Assembly (NCBI RefSeq): GCF_001038425.2 | Contig: NZ_LDPV02000009.1 | Span: 146,001 to 210,000, forward strand | Source: Ornithinibacillus contaminans | GTDB lineage: Bacteria > Bacillota > Bacilli > Bacillales > Amphibacillaceae | Direction of reading: 5' to 3' | Length of the DNA: 64,000 nucleotides | Part shown: positions 8,774 to 17,444 of the stretch, one piece after another | How positions within the stretch are numbered: position 1 is the first letter of the stretch | Layout: every line of letters starts with the position of its first letter | Notes under the pieces: generated by a model | Databases searched by the model: none | What the model saw: only the letters and a program-made list of their open reading frames with translations | Told to the model about the DNA's origin: nothing | Program-made: the position numbers and the translations under genes

Positions 8774-10111
8774 TTAATCAACAAGTGGAAAATCTTCTGC
8801 ATTCCTGAAGTAGTCACCTAACTGCTGAAAATCTACTTGTGTTCCTCCGCTTCTAACAAAAAAACCATCCCGCGCAATGACAATTCCCTCGAAAGTTTCA
8901 CCATTAAAGGTTACTTTCCCATTCGGAGCGATAACAACCCCTGAAAATTTCCGTACCCTACTTTTTGTACCAATTTGAATGTCTCCTTTACTAACGATAA
9001 TAAAATCAGTAAAGCTATCCACATATTGACCGTTTGCAGCATCGTTATAGCTATCTAGTTGGACATTATCTCCGATTATTTTTCCAGCTTGATTTCCTGA
9101 AATCTTTTCGGTATAACCATTCGCATCAAACCACTCATCCGCCTTTAAATCTGGTATTTCATTTGTTGGAAAACGCTCTTGAGCCACACTTTCCTGCCGA
9201 ATTACCTTCTTTAGAATTTGGTTACTATAATTAGCCGGATGTGATAAATTTCCTATGTAAAAAATCGAGGACTCTCCTGATAAGGAAGGTGTCCAGCCTA
9301 ATTCTACGTTCCCATTAACATAGACATTTCCATGAATCTCTGCATCCTTCAGCCGGAGGTCACCATTAACAAACATATTACCGTAAATAGCCCGGCGTCC
9401 AGACCAGAAGGTAGCATTTCCATTTACAACTATATTTCCTGGTGAAATGCTAGAACCTAGTCCCGCACTACCACCATCAAAGAAAACATCCCCATCTATG
9501 TACAGATTCGAAGTATTTGTTAATGCCCCTCCATTCAATTGACTACCATTCCAATCCCCTTTTATAACGATAGACGCGTTTGGTCCATTTACACGACTCC
9601 CTTCAAACACAAACTGTGAACCATGCACAAATACATTCTCCTGTAGTAGATAATCATAAAAATTTTGACGACCATTTTTTCGTTTAAGTACAAGTGTTTC
9701 ATCAGTTTTTCCTTCAATGGTTGTTTCAATAGCAATAGAATTATTGTCAGAATCATACAGGGTTAGCTGGACAGCTAAATCCTGCTTAGGGTCAATCTGT
9801 TCCACGCATTGATTAGTATTATTGATAATCGTTGTATTTAAAGATAATTGCATCTGTAGGTTTTCGTTCCATAATAGATCTCCATAACAAATACGATAAG
9901 GACTATCCCCTTGATGAGTATGTTTAATGTCGCTGATCACACTGTTTGCCTCCTGCTTTAAACTAATAGCAGCTTGGCTTTTTTCATTATATTGAATGAC
10001 AGAAAATAAAACGTGATAAGCTATTCCAAATACAATGGTAACAATCGCAAGAACACCTAATAATTCAATTAATGTGAAACCTCTTTCTGCCGTCAAAATT
10101 CTTTTTACCAT
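8774..10111 (-). CDS. Large modular pilin with beta-solenoid C-terminal domain, candidate tip adhesin
   Basis: 445 residues, about three to four times the size of an ordinary pilin. The leader MVKRILTAERG is followed by FTLIELLGVLAIVTIVFGIA. Residues 40-160 form a pilin-like head with a cysteine pair (C75 and C102). From about 160 to 275 short strands repeat every 20 residues or so around an (N/D)G(N/D) turn: LYIDGDVFF, IVVNGNATF, MFVNGDLRL, VYVNGNVEL. More such turns occur at 369-428 (IIVSKGDIQI, VVIAPNGKVTF, IVIARDGFFV). This resembles bactofilin-like or right-handed beta-helix units. Such modular pilins often sit at the pilus tip and bind surfaces, but that function is inferred. It is the first gene of the operon. 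Confidence 0.75.
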   Translation of the reverse strand: MVKRILTAERGFTLIELLGVLAIVTIVFGIAYHVLFSVIQYNEKSQAAISLKQEANSVISDIKHTHQGDSPYRICYGDLLWNENLQMQLSLNTTIINNTNQCVEQIDPKQDLAVQLTLYDSDNNSIAIETTIEGKTDETLVLKRKNGRQNFYDYLLQENVFVHGSQFVFEGSRVNGPNASIVIKGDWNGSQLNGGALTNTSNLYIDGDVFFDGGSAGLGSSISPGNIVVNGNATFWSGRRAIYGNMFVNGDLRLKDAEIHGNVYVNGNVELGWTPSLSGESSIFYIGNLSHPANYSNQILKKVIRQESVAQERFPTNEIPDLKADEWFDANGYTEKISGNQAGKIIGDNVQLDSYNDAANGQYVDSFTDFIIVSKGDIQIGTKSRVRKFSGVVIAPNGKVTFNGETFEGIVIARDGFFVRSGGTQVDFQQLGDYFRNAEDFPLVD

Positions 10112-10165
10112 ATAGTCACCACTTCTTAAAGTAGATAGTTTATTGGAATTTACTGAATTATCTCT

Positions 10166-10192
10166 ATTATACCACGAAAAGACCTAAGTCAA
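10166..10192 (-). promoter_or_regulatory. Probable sigma-A promoter of the pilus operon
   Basis: On the minus strand TTGACT (10192-10187) and TATAAT (10171-10166) are separated by 15 bases, or by 16 if TTTGAC is used as the -35. The -10 ends 55 bases before the first pilus gene. The -35 lies inside the neighbouring inverted repeat, so the two elements share sequence. Confidence 0.6.
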
Positions 10193-10208
10193 ATGACTTA
10201 AGTCTTTT
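10177..10208 (-). terminator. Near-perfect inverted repeat: ytkL terminator overlapping the pilus promoter
   Basis: Arms at 10177-10191 and 10194-10208 are 15 bases long with one mismatch. Read on the minus strand the hairpin is followed by a short T run (TCTTTTC), so it can end ytkL transcription. It also covers the -35 of the next promoter and could serve as an operator. Confidence 0.6.
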
Positions 10209-10313
10209 ATCATAGTTTTATGAAAAATATACTAGAATACAGTGGTTAACGATCGTTACCTAACCAGCCCCGTCTCTCTCCACCAGATTCCTTCCAAGGT
10301 ACTTGGGTCTCAC

Positions 10314-10997
10314 TTATACTAATTCAATTACTTCACCGATTTTCATAACCTTGCCGATACCTGTTTTAACACGTTCGGCGAATAAATCTGGGTCTTGTTT
10401 TATAACCGGAAACGTGTTGTAGTGAATTGGAACGACGGTTTTTGTTTTAATCCAATCTGCGGCAACTAACGCATCATCTGGCCCCATTGTAAAATTATCT
10501 CCGATTGGAATAAATGCAACATCTATCTCGTTCATATCCCCATACATTTTTAAATCCGTAAATAACGCGGTGTCTCCTAGATGATAAATGGTCTTCCCTT
10601 CTATTGTTAGGATAATTCCAGCAGGCATACCAGTATAGATAGTCGTATTATCATCTTCCGTATAGGAAGAACCATGGAATGCTTGTGTAAGCTTTACTTT
10701 CCCAAAATCAAACAAATGGGAGCCGCCGATATGCATCGGATGTGTTGTAATACCTTTCGTTGCTAAGTAGTTTGCTAGTTCATTCGGAGCAACTACTAAG
10801 GCATTGTTTCGTTTAGCAATCTCCACCGTATCGCCTACATGGTCATTATGTCCGTGTGTAAGCAGTATGTAATCTGCCTTTACTGTATCTGGATTTAAAT
10901 CACAGTTACTATTTCCTGTTAGAAACGGATCAATTATTATCGTGTGTTTCTCTGCTTCCACCTTCACTACAGAGTGGCCATGATAAGATACCTTCAT
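10314..10997 (-). CDS. ytkL: YtkL, UPF0173 metal-dependent hydrolase
   Basis: 227 residues of the metallo-beta-lactamase fold. Metal ligands are seen in [10 protein letters not shown] (near residue 52) and later histidines in HLGDTALF and VPIHYNTF. The family is widespread in Firmicutes and its substrate is not known to me. Start ATG 10997 gives MKVSYHGHS, the usual family start, with AAAGGGATGAG upstream. In B. subtilis ytkL is near ytoI, so this gene marks the right border of the inserted pilus operon. Confidence 0.88.
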   Translation of the reverse strand: MKVSYHGHSVVKVEAEKHTIIIDPFLTGNSNCDLNPDTVKADYILLTHGHNDHVGDTVEIAKRNNALVVAPNELANYLATKGITTHPMHIGGSHLFDFGKVKLTQAFHGSSYTEDDNTTIYTGMPAGIILTIEGKTIYHLGDTALFTDLKMYGDMNEIDVAFIPIGDNFTMGPDDALVAADWIKTKTVVPIHYNTFPVIKQDPDLFAERVKTGIGKVMKIGEVIELV

Positions 10998-11070
10998 TAC
11001 ACTCATCCCTTTCATATTTATACTTCTACTATACTAATTCTACGTTAAAATAAAAAATCCTTTCCACACG

Positions 11071-11102
11071 AAAAAAAAGACAGCATTTAGTAAAATGCCG
11101 CC
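11071..11102 (-). terminator. Terminator of the PspA-family gene
   Basis: A 10-base-pair stem with two G-U pairs (GGCGGCATTT and AAATGCTGTC on the minus strand) is followed by eight T residues. Confidence 0.8.
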
Positions 11103-11120
11103 ATCATTGGTTAGATTACG

Positions 11121-11786
11121 TTATTCTTTTCCCATTGCTTTCTTGAGTTCTGCTAGTTCGTCATCTACATGTGAATCAAATTTTTTAAACTCATCATCTA
11201 GCGTACGACTTTGTACCGATAAATCCTCACTAGTCTCTGCCTCAGCTTCAAAGCGCAATACCTTTTCTTCCATTCGTTCAAATCCTCTACGTGATTCATC
11301 ACTACCAATGGAAGACATGGTGCGATTGATTTTCGTTCTGGTCTTAGCGGATTCTGCGCGCGCTTTTAAGGAATCCTTTTTTAAATTCATTTCTTGATAT
11401 TCTTTTTTCATCTCTTCTAATTTGCTCTTAAGTACTTGGGAGTCATTTTTTGCTTGCTCGTAGGAATCGGTTAATAAAGTAGCTTGTTTTTCATATTCAT
11501 TCTTTTCCTGTAAAGCACGTCTTGCGAGGTCATCTTCACTAGCTAGAACTGCTTTTTCTGCTTGTAATTGGCGCTTTTCAACCATAGCTTGTGCATCTTC
11601 CAGCTTCCTTTTTAAGATTTTTTCATTCGCAATTTGCTTTGCAACAGCAGCTTCGACCTCTTGAATTTCCTCTCCCATCTCTCGGAGAAATTGATCAAGC
11701 ATTTTAATTGGGTCCTCTGCTTTATCCAACATGGCATTTAATTCTGAATGGACAATGGTCTTCATTCGTTTAAATAATTTAAACAT
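11121..11786 (-). CDS. pspA: PspA/IM30 family membrane-stress protein
   Basis: 221 residues, almost entirely alpha-helical and highly charged, with the N-terminal amphipathic helix MFKLFKRMKTIVHSELN typical of PspA/IM30 (ESCRT-III superfamily). It then reads LDKAEDPIKMLDQFLREM, the conserved PspA segment. Such proteins polymerise on damaged cytoplasmic membranes and limit proton leakage. B. subtilis has PspA and LiaH. This one stands alone with its own terminator, and I see no adjacent lia-type two-component genes. Start ATG 11786 behind GGAGG. Confidence 0.88.
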   Translation of the reverse strand: MFKLFKRMKTIVHSELNAMLDKAEDPIKMLDQFLREMGEEIQEVEAAVAKQIANEKILKRKLEDAQAMVEKRQLQAEKAVLASEDDLARRALQEKNEYEKQATLLTDSYEQAKNDSQVLKSKLEEMKKEYQEMNLKKDSLKARAESAKTRTKINRTMSSIGSDESRRGFERMEEKVLRFEAEAETSEDLSVQSRTLDDEFKKFDSHVDDELAELKKAMGKE

Positions 11787-11882
11787 AAGTAACCTCCATA
11801 TTTTTTAAATTTTACAACACTTTTCTAATTAGTAGTACGAACGGGAAATAAAAAGGTTTCAACAAATCGTAAAATTACTTCG

Positions 11883-11912
11883 TTGTACACGAATTATTAA
11901 AACGTTTATAAT
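11883..11912 (+). promoter_or_regulatory. Probable sigma-A promoter of the M24 peptidase gene
   Basis: TTGTAC at 11883-11888 and TATAAT at 11907-11912 with an 18-base spacer, 28 bases before the start codon. Confidence 0.65.
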
Positions 11913-11939
11913 AATAGGTAATAAAATGAGGTGAATAAT

Positions 11940-13040
11940 ATGTCTACAAGAATTGAAGGATTATTACAAGCGTTACAGGAAAATAAATTAGAAAGTATAC
12001 TTATTTCATCGCCAGCTAACGTATATTATATGAGCAATTATTATACAGACCCACATGAGCGTGTTGTTGCAGTTTATGTAAGTAGCGAACATGAGCCTGT
12101 TATGATTCTCCCTGCAATGGAAACACAGGATGCAAAGGCTGCTGGATGGGCGCATGACATCATCGATTATCATGATCATGAGGATCCATGGGAATTATTT
12201 CTAGCATTTCTAACAAACAAAGGAAAAATACCTACAACAATCGGTGTTGAGGAAGATTATTTAACCTTAAACCGATATACGACTATTCAACAAATCTTAC
12301 CAAACACTGAAATCAAGCATGCCCAAGAAATTGTAGCCACACTCCGTGTTATCAAAAATCAACACGAATATGATTTACTGAAACAAGCTGCCGAGTTAGC
12401 GGACTTTGGTGTTCAAACTGGAATAAATGCGTTAAAAGAAGGCATAAGTGAGTTCGAAGTTATTGCAACTATTGAATATGAACTTAAGAAAAAAGGTGTA
12501 CAAGGGATGTCCTTTTCTACAATGGCTCTCTTTGGAGATAAAACCGCTTCACCACATGGAACTCCAGGAACTCGTAAGCTAGCCAAGGGAGATATGGTTT
12601 TATTTGATCTTGGTGTAATCTATGAAGGTTACTGCTCGGATATAACAAGAACCGTTGTCTTTGACTCCATAACAGAAGAACAAAAAACAATTTACAACAC
12701 CGTACTAGAGGGACAACTAAAAGCAATTGAAGCATCTACACTTGGTAGCGAAGTCGGTCAAATCGATAAAGCAGCTCGTGACCATATTGAGGCAAGTGGA
12801 TATGGTAGCTACTTTAATCACCGTGTCGGCCATGGTTTAGGCATTGAAACACATGAATATCCTTCCATTCACGGGAATAACAAACTAGCGTTACGGACAG
12901 GCATGTGTTTTACAATCGAGCCCGGCATTTATGTACCAGGCGTTGCAGGAGTTCGAATTGAAGACATGATCTTTATGACAGAAAATGGCGCGGAAACTTT
13001 AACGAAGTTTCCAAAAGAATTACAAATAATTAAGAAATAA
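11940..13040 (+). CDS. M24 family Xaa-Pro dipeptidase/aminopeptidase
   Basis: 366 residues. An N-terminal creatinase-like domain (about 1-135) precedes a pita-bread metallopeptidase domain. The five metal ligands are visible in DLGVIYEGYCSDITR, in HRVGHGLGIETHE, in TIEPGIY and in RIEDM. It cleaves N-terminal X-Pro bonds, helping recycle proline peptides in the cytoplasm. Start ATG 11940 follows GAGGTGA. The gene is monocistronic and converges with ald across a perfect hairpin. Close relatives in B. subtilis are YqhT and YkvY (PapA, PapB); I cannot tell which is orthologous. Confidence 0.88.
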   Translation: MSTRIEGLLQALQENKLESILISSPANVYYMSNYYTDPHERVVAVYVSSEHEPVMILPAMETQDAKAAGWAHDIIDYHDHEDPWELFLAFLTNKGKIPTTIGVEEDYLTLNRYTTIQQILPNTEIKHAQEIVATLRVIKNQHEYDLLKQAAELADFGVQTGINALKEGISEFEVIATIEYELKKKGVQGMSFSTMALFGDKTASPHGTPGTRKLAKGDMVLFDLGVIYEGYCSDITRTVVFDSITEEQKTIYNTVLEGQLKAIEASTLGSEVGQIDKAARDHIEASGYGSYFNHRVGHGLGIETHEYPSIHGNNKLALRTGMCFTIEPGIYVPGVAGVRIEDMIFMTENGAETLTKFPKELQIIKK

Positions 13041-13086
13041 AAAGTTGGGACTTAAGTAAAGTAAAAAATACTTAAGTCCCAACTTT
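13041..13086. terminator. Bidirectional terminator, 18-bp perfect arms, GGGACTTAAGT type
   Basis: Arms 13041-13058 and 13069-13086 are perfectly complementary, flanked by A and T runs on both sides. It ends the M24 peptidase gene and ald, which converge here. The arm core GTTGGGACTTAAGT links it to the palindromic element family of this window. Confidence 0.9.
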
Positions 13087-13087
13087 T

Positions 13088-14206
13088 TTAGTGTTCTAAA
13101 AGTGCTACTGGTGAACGATACTCTAAGCCATGAGCTTGTGCAACTGCTTCATATGTGACATATCCATCCACAGTATTTAACCCTTTTTGTAGGGCCTGAT
13201 TACCTAAACATGCTGCTTGATAGCCCTTCTTAGCAATTTGCAGGGCGTATGGAACCGTCACATTCGTTAAACCAATCGTAGAAGTTCGCGGTACTCCCCC
13301 AGGCATATTGGCAACAGAGTAGTGAACAACACCATGTTTTGTATAAGTCGGATTATCATGCGTGGTAATTCGATCACTTGTCTCAAAAATTCCACCTTGA
13401 TCTATTGCTACATCTACAATAACAGATCCTTCTGACATCTGTTTTACCATTTCTTCTGTTACTAGCTTCGGAGCCTTTGCCCCTGGAATTAATACCGCAC
13501 CAATGACTAGATCTGAATCAGCAATCGAATCAGCAATATTCATTGGATTTGACATCATTGTGTTAATAGAAGAGCCGAAAATATCATCTAAATAGCGTAA
13601 TCTTTCGGGATTAAGGTCAAGAATCGTGACATTTGCTCCCAATCCAATAGCTATTTTAGCCGCATTTGCTCCGACTACACCACCACCAATAATAGTAACT
13701 TTCGCACGTTTAACCCCTGGAATACCCGCAAGTAATATTCCCTTACCACCTTCAGGTTTTTCTAAAAATTGTGCACCGATTTGAGCAGCCATTCTTCCTG
13801 CAACCTCACTCATTGGAGTCAATAACGGCAAGGAGCCGTTCTGCAATTGAACCGTTTCATATGCAATGCCAACGACTTTATTTTCAATTAATGCTCGTGT
13901 TAAAGAAGCTTCTGCCGCAAGATGCAGATATGTAAACAAAATCATCCCTTCGTAGAAATAACCATATTCCTCTGGAAGTGGTTCCTTTACTTTCATGACC
14001 ATTTGTTGTGACCATGCTTGCGCCGCAGAATCAACAATCTTCGCTCCTGCTTGTTGATACTGTTCATCAGTAAAACCTGATCCAAGACCAGCAGTAGTTT
14101 CAATAAACACATGATGCCCTGCATTCGTTAAGGTTAGTACCCCAGCTGGTGTGATGGCTACTCTGTTTTCATTGTTTTTAATTTCTCTCGGAATCCCGAT
14201 ATTCAT
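13088..14206 (-). CDS. ald: Alanine dehydrogenase
   Basis: 372 residues. It catalyses NAD-dependent oxidative deamination of L-alanine to pyruvate, used in alanine catabolism during growth and sporulation. The start [17 protein letters not shown] is characteristic. [10 protein letters not shown] holds the substrate-binding lysine region and TYLHLA the catalytic histidine region. [11 protein letters not shown] is the NAD-binding Rossmann motif. Start ATG 14206 behind GGGGAAGG is preferred over an upstream in-frame start at 14263. A near-consensus cre sequence lies just upstream. Confidence 0.95.
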   Translation of the reverse strand: MNIGIPREIKNNENRVAITPAGVLTLTNAGHHVFIETTAGLGSGFTDEQYQQAGAKIVDSAAQAWSQQMVMKVKEPLPEEYGYFYEGMILFTYLHLAAEASLTRALIENKVVGIAYETVQLQNGSLPLLTPMSEVAGRMAAQIGAQFLEKPEGGKGILLAGIPGVKRAKVTIIGGGVVGANAAKIAIGLGANVTILDLNPERLRYLDDIFGSSINTMMSNPMNIADSIADSDLVIGAVLIPGAKAPKLVTEEMVKQMSEGSVIVDVAIDQGGIFETSDRITTHDNPTYTKHGVVHYSVANMPGGVPRTSTIGLTNVTVPYALQIAKKGYQAACLGNQALQKGLNTVDGYVTYEAVAQAHGLEYRSPVALLEH

Positions 14207-14229
14207 TTGGAACACCTTCCCCACTATAA

Positions 14230-14243
14230 TGTAAGCACTTTCA
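14230..14243. promoter_or_regulatory. Candidate cre (CcpA) site upstream of ald
   Basis: TGTAAGCACTTTCA matches the cre consensus TGWAANCGNTNWCA at 13 of 14 positions, the mismatch being in the central CG. It lies 24 bases upstream of the ald start, where binding would block transcription. ccpA itself is in this window. Confidence 0.4.
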
Positions 14244-14299
14244 TTGTACCAAAAATTATTCATAATAAATACTATAATATGAGCATATCTGAAAAATTA

Positions 14300-14330
14300 A
14301 AAACAATCTACCCCCAATTTTGAGGGTAGA
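14300..14330 (-). terminator. Terminator of the small ORF upstream of ald
   Basis: On the minus strand TCTACCC and GGGTAGA form a stem around an AT-rich loop, followed by TTGTTTTTAATT. Confidence 0.65.
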
Positions 14331-14351
14331 CCGTCTTAGAAGGTTAATGCA

Positions 14352-14507
14352 TTAAGCCTTTCGATTATTAAATGTCCAGATACCGCGATTGTTGTGTAAT
14401 TGGTCTTCCACAACTCCACTTTGATAGCTTTCAAATAACTGGTTTTGTACCGCGGCAACTCCTTGATGGTCTTCTTCTAGAACATGTTTATTCTTTTTCT
14501 TAGCCAT
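14352..14507 (-). CDS. Small hypothetical protein, 51 residues
   Basis: A short gene with a very strong ribosome binding site (GGAGGTGAGCATA before ATG) and its own terminator, so it is very likely expressed. The protein begins MAKKKNKHVLEEDHQGVAAV and ends IWTFNNRKA. It is hydrophilic, with a basic N-terminus, no cysteine, no membrane segment and no motif I recognise. It is divergent from the universal stress protein gene. The basic, Gln/Asn-rich character could suit a small spore-core or DNA/RNA-associated protein, but that is only a guess. Confidence 0.75.
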   Translation of the reverse strand: MAKKKNKHVLEEDHQGVAAVQNQLFESYQSGVVEDQLHNNRGIWTFNNRKA

Positions 14508-14573
14508 TATGCTCACCTCCATAGTTTAGTTTGTACATTAATTTGTAACAAAAGCCTGTCTACTTTTACCAAA

Positions 14574-14587
14574 TGTAAGCGTTTTTA
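14574..14587. promoter_or_regulatory. Candidate cre (CcpA) site upstream of the usp gene
   Basis: TGTAAGCGTTTTTA matches TGWAANCGNTNWCA at 13 of 14 positions. It ends three bases before a TATACT hexamer (14591-14596), so it would lie in the promoter spacer and repress. Confidence 0.4.
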
Positions 14588-14625
14588 TTGTATACTATAA
14601 GTAGATAATGAAAGGGGAGAAGAAC

Positions 14626-15060
14626 ATGAGATTTGAATACAAAAATATCGTAGTAGCAATTGATGGATCTGAAGCTTCTGAGAAAGCCTTTAATAAAGCT
14701 CTTGATATTGTAAAACGTAATAATGCCCATATGATTCTGGCACATGTAGTAGATTCTCGCACATTTGCTACTGCCGAAGCCTATGATCGCACACTTGCAG
14801 ACCATGCCGATGACTATGCTAAAGACTTAGTTGATAGCTATGTTGAGAATGCAAAAGAAGTAGGCATCTCAAAAATCTCCCGCTGTATTGAATATGGATC
14901 TCCACGAGTTAAAATTGCGAAAGATATTGCTGCCACCTTTCAAGCTGATTTAATCATTTGTGGTGCAACCGGTATGAATGCAGTAGAGCGATTTCTAATT
15001 GGAAGTGTTTCTGAAAGCATTACACGACACGCTACATGTGATGTGCTAGTGATACGTTAA
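14626..15060 (+). CDS. Universal stress protein, UspA family
   Basis: 144 residues with the UspA fold: an N-terminal strand NIVVAIDGSEASEKAF and the ATP-binding loop GATGMNAVERFLIGSVSESI near the C-terminus, which contains the G-x2-G-x9-G(S/T) pattern of ATP-binding members. Start ATG 14626 follows AAAGGGGAG; an upstream in-frame ATG at 14608 lacks such a site. The gene is single and convergent with ackA. Precise function is unknown. Confidence 0.9.
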   Translation: MRFEYKNIVVAIDGSEASEKAFNKALDIVKRNNAHMILAHVVDSRTFATAEAYDRTLADHADDYAKDLVDSYVENAKEVGISKISRCIEYGSPRVKIAKDIAATFQADLIICGATGMNAVERFLIGSVSESITRHATCDVLVIR

Positions 15061-15068
15061 TAAAAAAA

Positions 15069-15103
15069 GGTTGAGACATACGTATTATACCTATGTCTCA
15101 ACC
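15069..15103. terminator. Bidirectional terminator, GGTTGAGACATA arms
   Basis: Perfect 12-base arms at 15069-15080 and 15092-15103 with A and T runs at either side, shared by usp and ackA. The arm sequence belongs to the palindromic element family described in the findings. Confidence 0.88.
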
Positions 15104-15112
15104 TCTTACTTT

Positions 15113-16300
15113 TTAATTAGAAAGACGCACTGTATCGCGAGCAATCATAACTTCTTCATTTGTTGGAATAACAAGAACTTTCACCGGTGAATGTGGATAG
15201 CTGATAACAGCTTCTTTCCCTATTGCAGCGTGGTTAAGTGCAGGATCCCAATAAATACCCATGAATTCTAATCCATTTAATACTTTGGCACGGATAATAT
15301 CACTATTTTCACCAACACCAGCAGTGAAAATAACTGCATCAACACCAGACATTTTCGCAGCGTAAGAACCAATATATTTATGAATTCTTCCGGCAAACAC
15401 ATCAAGCGCAAGATCTGCACGCTTATTTACCCCTGCTTGCTCTTTAATATCACGAAGATCACTAGAGAAACCAGATAAAGCAAGCATACCACTTTCTTTG
15501 TTTAGAACGTTTAGTACTTCCTCAACTGTTTTGTTCGTTTTTTCCATGATATACGGGATTAAAGCCGGATCAATATTTCCCGAGCGTGTACCCATAGTAA
15601 CACCAGCTAGCGGTGTGAATCCCATCGAAGTATCTAGTGATTCGCCGCCTTTTATTGCAGCAATACTTGCACCATTTCCTAAATGACAAGAAATAAGGCG
15701 TAAATCCTCTAAAGGCTTGTCCAAAAGCTCTGCTGCTCTTTCTGATACATATTTATGTGATGTACCATGGAAACCATATTTACGAATACCATATTTCTCA
15801 TAATATTCATATGGAAGGCTATATAAATAAGATTGCGGTGGCATTGTTTGATGGAATGCTGTATCAAATACTGCGACCATAGGTACAGTTGGTAACACTT
15901 CCTGGAAAGCACGAATACCAGTTAGATTTGCAGGATTGTGTAATGGCGCTAATTCTGAAATATCTTCAATTTCTTTTAGTACTTGTTCGGTAATTAATAC
16001 AGAATCATTAAACTTCTCACCACCATGCACCACACGATGTCCAACAGCATCGATTTCATCTAATGATTTAATAACACCTGAAGTAGTTAATCTTTCTAGT
16101 AATAATTTCACGGCAACTTCATGATTCGGAATATCTGTTACCGTTTTATCTTTTTTACCGTCAACTTCAATACCAAAAACCGCTTCCGGAAGACCGATTC
16201 TCTCAACAAGTCCTTTTGCTACAACCGTTTCCTTTGGCATTTTAATAAGCTGGAATTTTAATGATGAACTACCTGCATTAATTGCTAATACATTACTCAT
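15113..16300 (-). CDS. ackA: Acetate kinase
   Basis: 395 residues. It interconverts acetyl phosphate plus ADP and acetate plus ATP, the last step of overflow metabolism. Seen motifs are [15 protein letters not shown] at the N-terminus, [39 protein letters not shown] and TAGVGENS, all standard for the ASKHA acetokinase family. Start ATG 16300 behind AGGAGTG. It follows ytxK by 20 bases, as in B. subtilis, and the two are probably one operon. I saw no cre site immediately before ackA. Confidence 0.97.
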   Translation of the reverse strand: MSNVLAINAGSSSLKFQLIKMPKETVVAKGLVERIGLPEAVFGIEVDGKKDKTVTDIPNHEVAVKLLLERLTTSGVIKSLDEIDAVGHRVVHGGEKFNDSVLITEQVLKEIEDISELAPLHNPANLTGIRAFQEVLPTVPMVAVFDTAFHQTMPPQSYLYSLPYEYYEKYGIRKYGFHGTSHKYVSERAAELLDKPLEDLRLISCHLGNGASIAAIKGGESLDTSMGFTPLAGVTMGTRSGNIDPALIPYIMEKTNKTVEEVLNVLNKESGMLALSGFSSDLRDIKEQAGVNKRADLALDVFAGRIHKYIGSYAAKMSGVDAVIFTAGVGENSDIIRAKVLNGLEFMGIYWDPALNHAAIGKEAVISYPHSPVKVLVIPTNEEVMIARDTVRLSN

Positions 16301-16320
16301 GATTGTTTCACTCCTAGTTG

Positions 16321-17307
16321 TTATTTAACATTATAATTTTTGAACCAATTGTTCATTTTTCCTAGAATATCTTCCATTGCTTTCGTATTTTTCAGGGAAG
16401 GAAGTTGTACCAATAATGGTTGTTTCGGTCCTTCTGTATGTTTCCCTTTCTTCCTCAGGATTAAAATACTTTTTGCATTTTTCTCTGATTTAAAAGCACT
16501 TTCCGGTAATTGTAGCATTCCAATTATATGGGCATACTTTTGTAGATAAGCATGTAGCTTATCAGAACCAGCACCATCAAAAATAAAATTCGGAACTAGT
16601 AGAATTAAATAGCCCCCATCATGTGTATAATTCATACTTTGTTCGATAAATAAATGATGCGCATAGGAATGCCCTTCATCTGCTTTTAATTCATACGTGC
16701 TTGCCCGAATATCGTCTGGATAATATCCAACCGGTAAATCTGAAACAATTAGATCAACTGGATCTAACAAAAATGGACGCAAGCTATCTTGATGGAAAAA
16801 TTCAATTTCTATTTTTTGAAGGTTTGCACTGACTACCGCTAATTGAATTAACGTTTGATCAACTTCACTCGCATAGGCATTAACTGTTTTACCTAGCTGA
16901 GAGCTTACGGTTGTTACCAAATTCCCGGTTCCGCTTGCTGGATCAAATAAGCGAATTTTCTCCTGGTGATTTGTTAGCTTTTGAGCAAGGTACCCAACAA
17001 TTAAAGCAATTGCTTCTGGTGTCATCATATGCTGTTGTTGCGTGGTATCCTTCATTCCCTTCAGAACTGAGAACTGAATTGCTTTACGAATCTCATCAGG
17101 CTGATAATTCCCAATGGTCACTTGTTTTAAGGCAGTATGTAATTTATGCGAAAGAATGTCATCCATTGATTCGTCTGCACCGTCATAGAACAATGTTTCT
17201 AGTGTAAGAATTAAACTATCCAAATAAGGTTCGTTCATGTGTTGCTCAATGATTTGGGTCGTTTCATCCATCCACTCAAACAATGTTTCCACATTTGATT
17301 TTTCCAT
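16321..17307 (-). CDS. ytxK: YtxK, class I SAM-dependent methyltransferase-like protein
   Basis: 328 residues. The motif [14 protein letters not shown] (near residue 121) is the SAM-binding loop of N6-adenine-type methyltransferases, and SDLPVGYYP (near 194) resembles the (D/N)PP(Y/F) catalytic motif with changes. The N-terminal 90 residues are helical. The family is related to type I restriction methylase subunits, but there is no restriction gene nearby and its target is unknown. The position before ackA is conserved in Bacillus. Start ATG 17307 behind GGAGG. Confidence 0.87.
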   Translation of the reverse strand: MEKSNVETLFEWMDETTQIIEQHMNEPYLDSLILTLETLFYDGADESMDDILSHKLHTALKQVTIGNYQPDEIRKAIQFSVLKGMKDTTQQQHMMTPEAIALIVGYLAQKLTNHQEKIRLFDPASGTGNLVTTVSSQLGKTVNAYASEVDQTLIQLAVVSANLQKIEIEFFHQDSLRPFLLDPVDLIVSDLPVGYYPDDIRASTYELKADEGHSYAHHLFIEQSMNYTHDGGYLILLVPNFIFDGAGSDKLHAYLQKYAHIIGMLQLPESAFKSEKNAKSILILRKKGKHTEGPKQPLLVQLPSLKNTKAMEDILGKMNNWFKNYNVK

Positions 17308-17403
17308 AATTAATCCTCCGTTCTATTAGACCCGTTATATTGTACCAAATGCGCCCCCATCTGTACAAAATAATGAATTGGTGGGAAGATTTCCACAATA
17401 CAA

Positions 17404-17434
17404 AGCCCCCATTTTTCGTGTAACTATGGGGGCT
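17404..17434 (-). terminator. Terminator of tpx
   Basis: Arms AGCCCCCAT and ATGGGGGCT form a nine-base GC-rich stem, followed on the minus strand by TTGTATTG. Confidence 0.8.
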
Positions 17435-17444
17435 ATTATTTGTC

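Noticed and set aside
13041..13086. CRISPR or phage attachment site interpretation of the repeated GGGACNTAAGT sequences.
   Set aside because: Copies are dispersed singly, are palindromic, have no spacer structure and no integrase or cas genes nearby. They fit terminator-type elements better.
16321..17307. ytxK as a type I restriction-modification methylase.
   Set aside because: The catalytic motif is altered, no specificity or restriction subunit is nearby, and the gene keeps the housekeeping position next to ackA.
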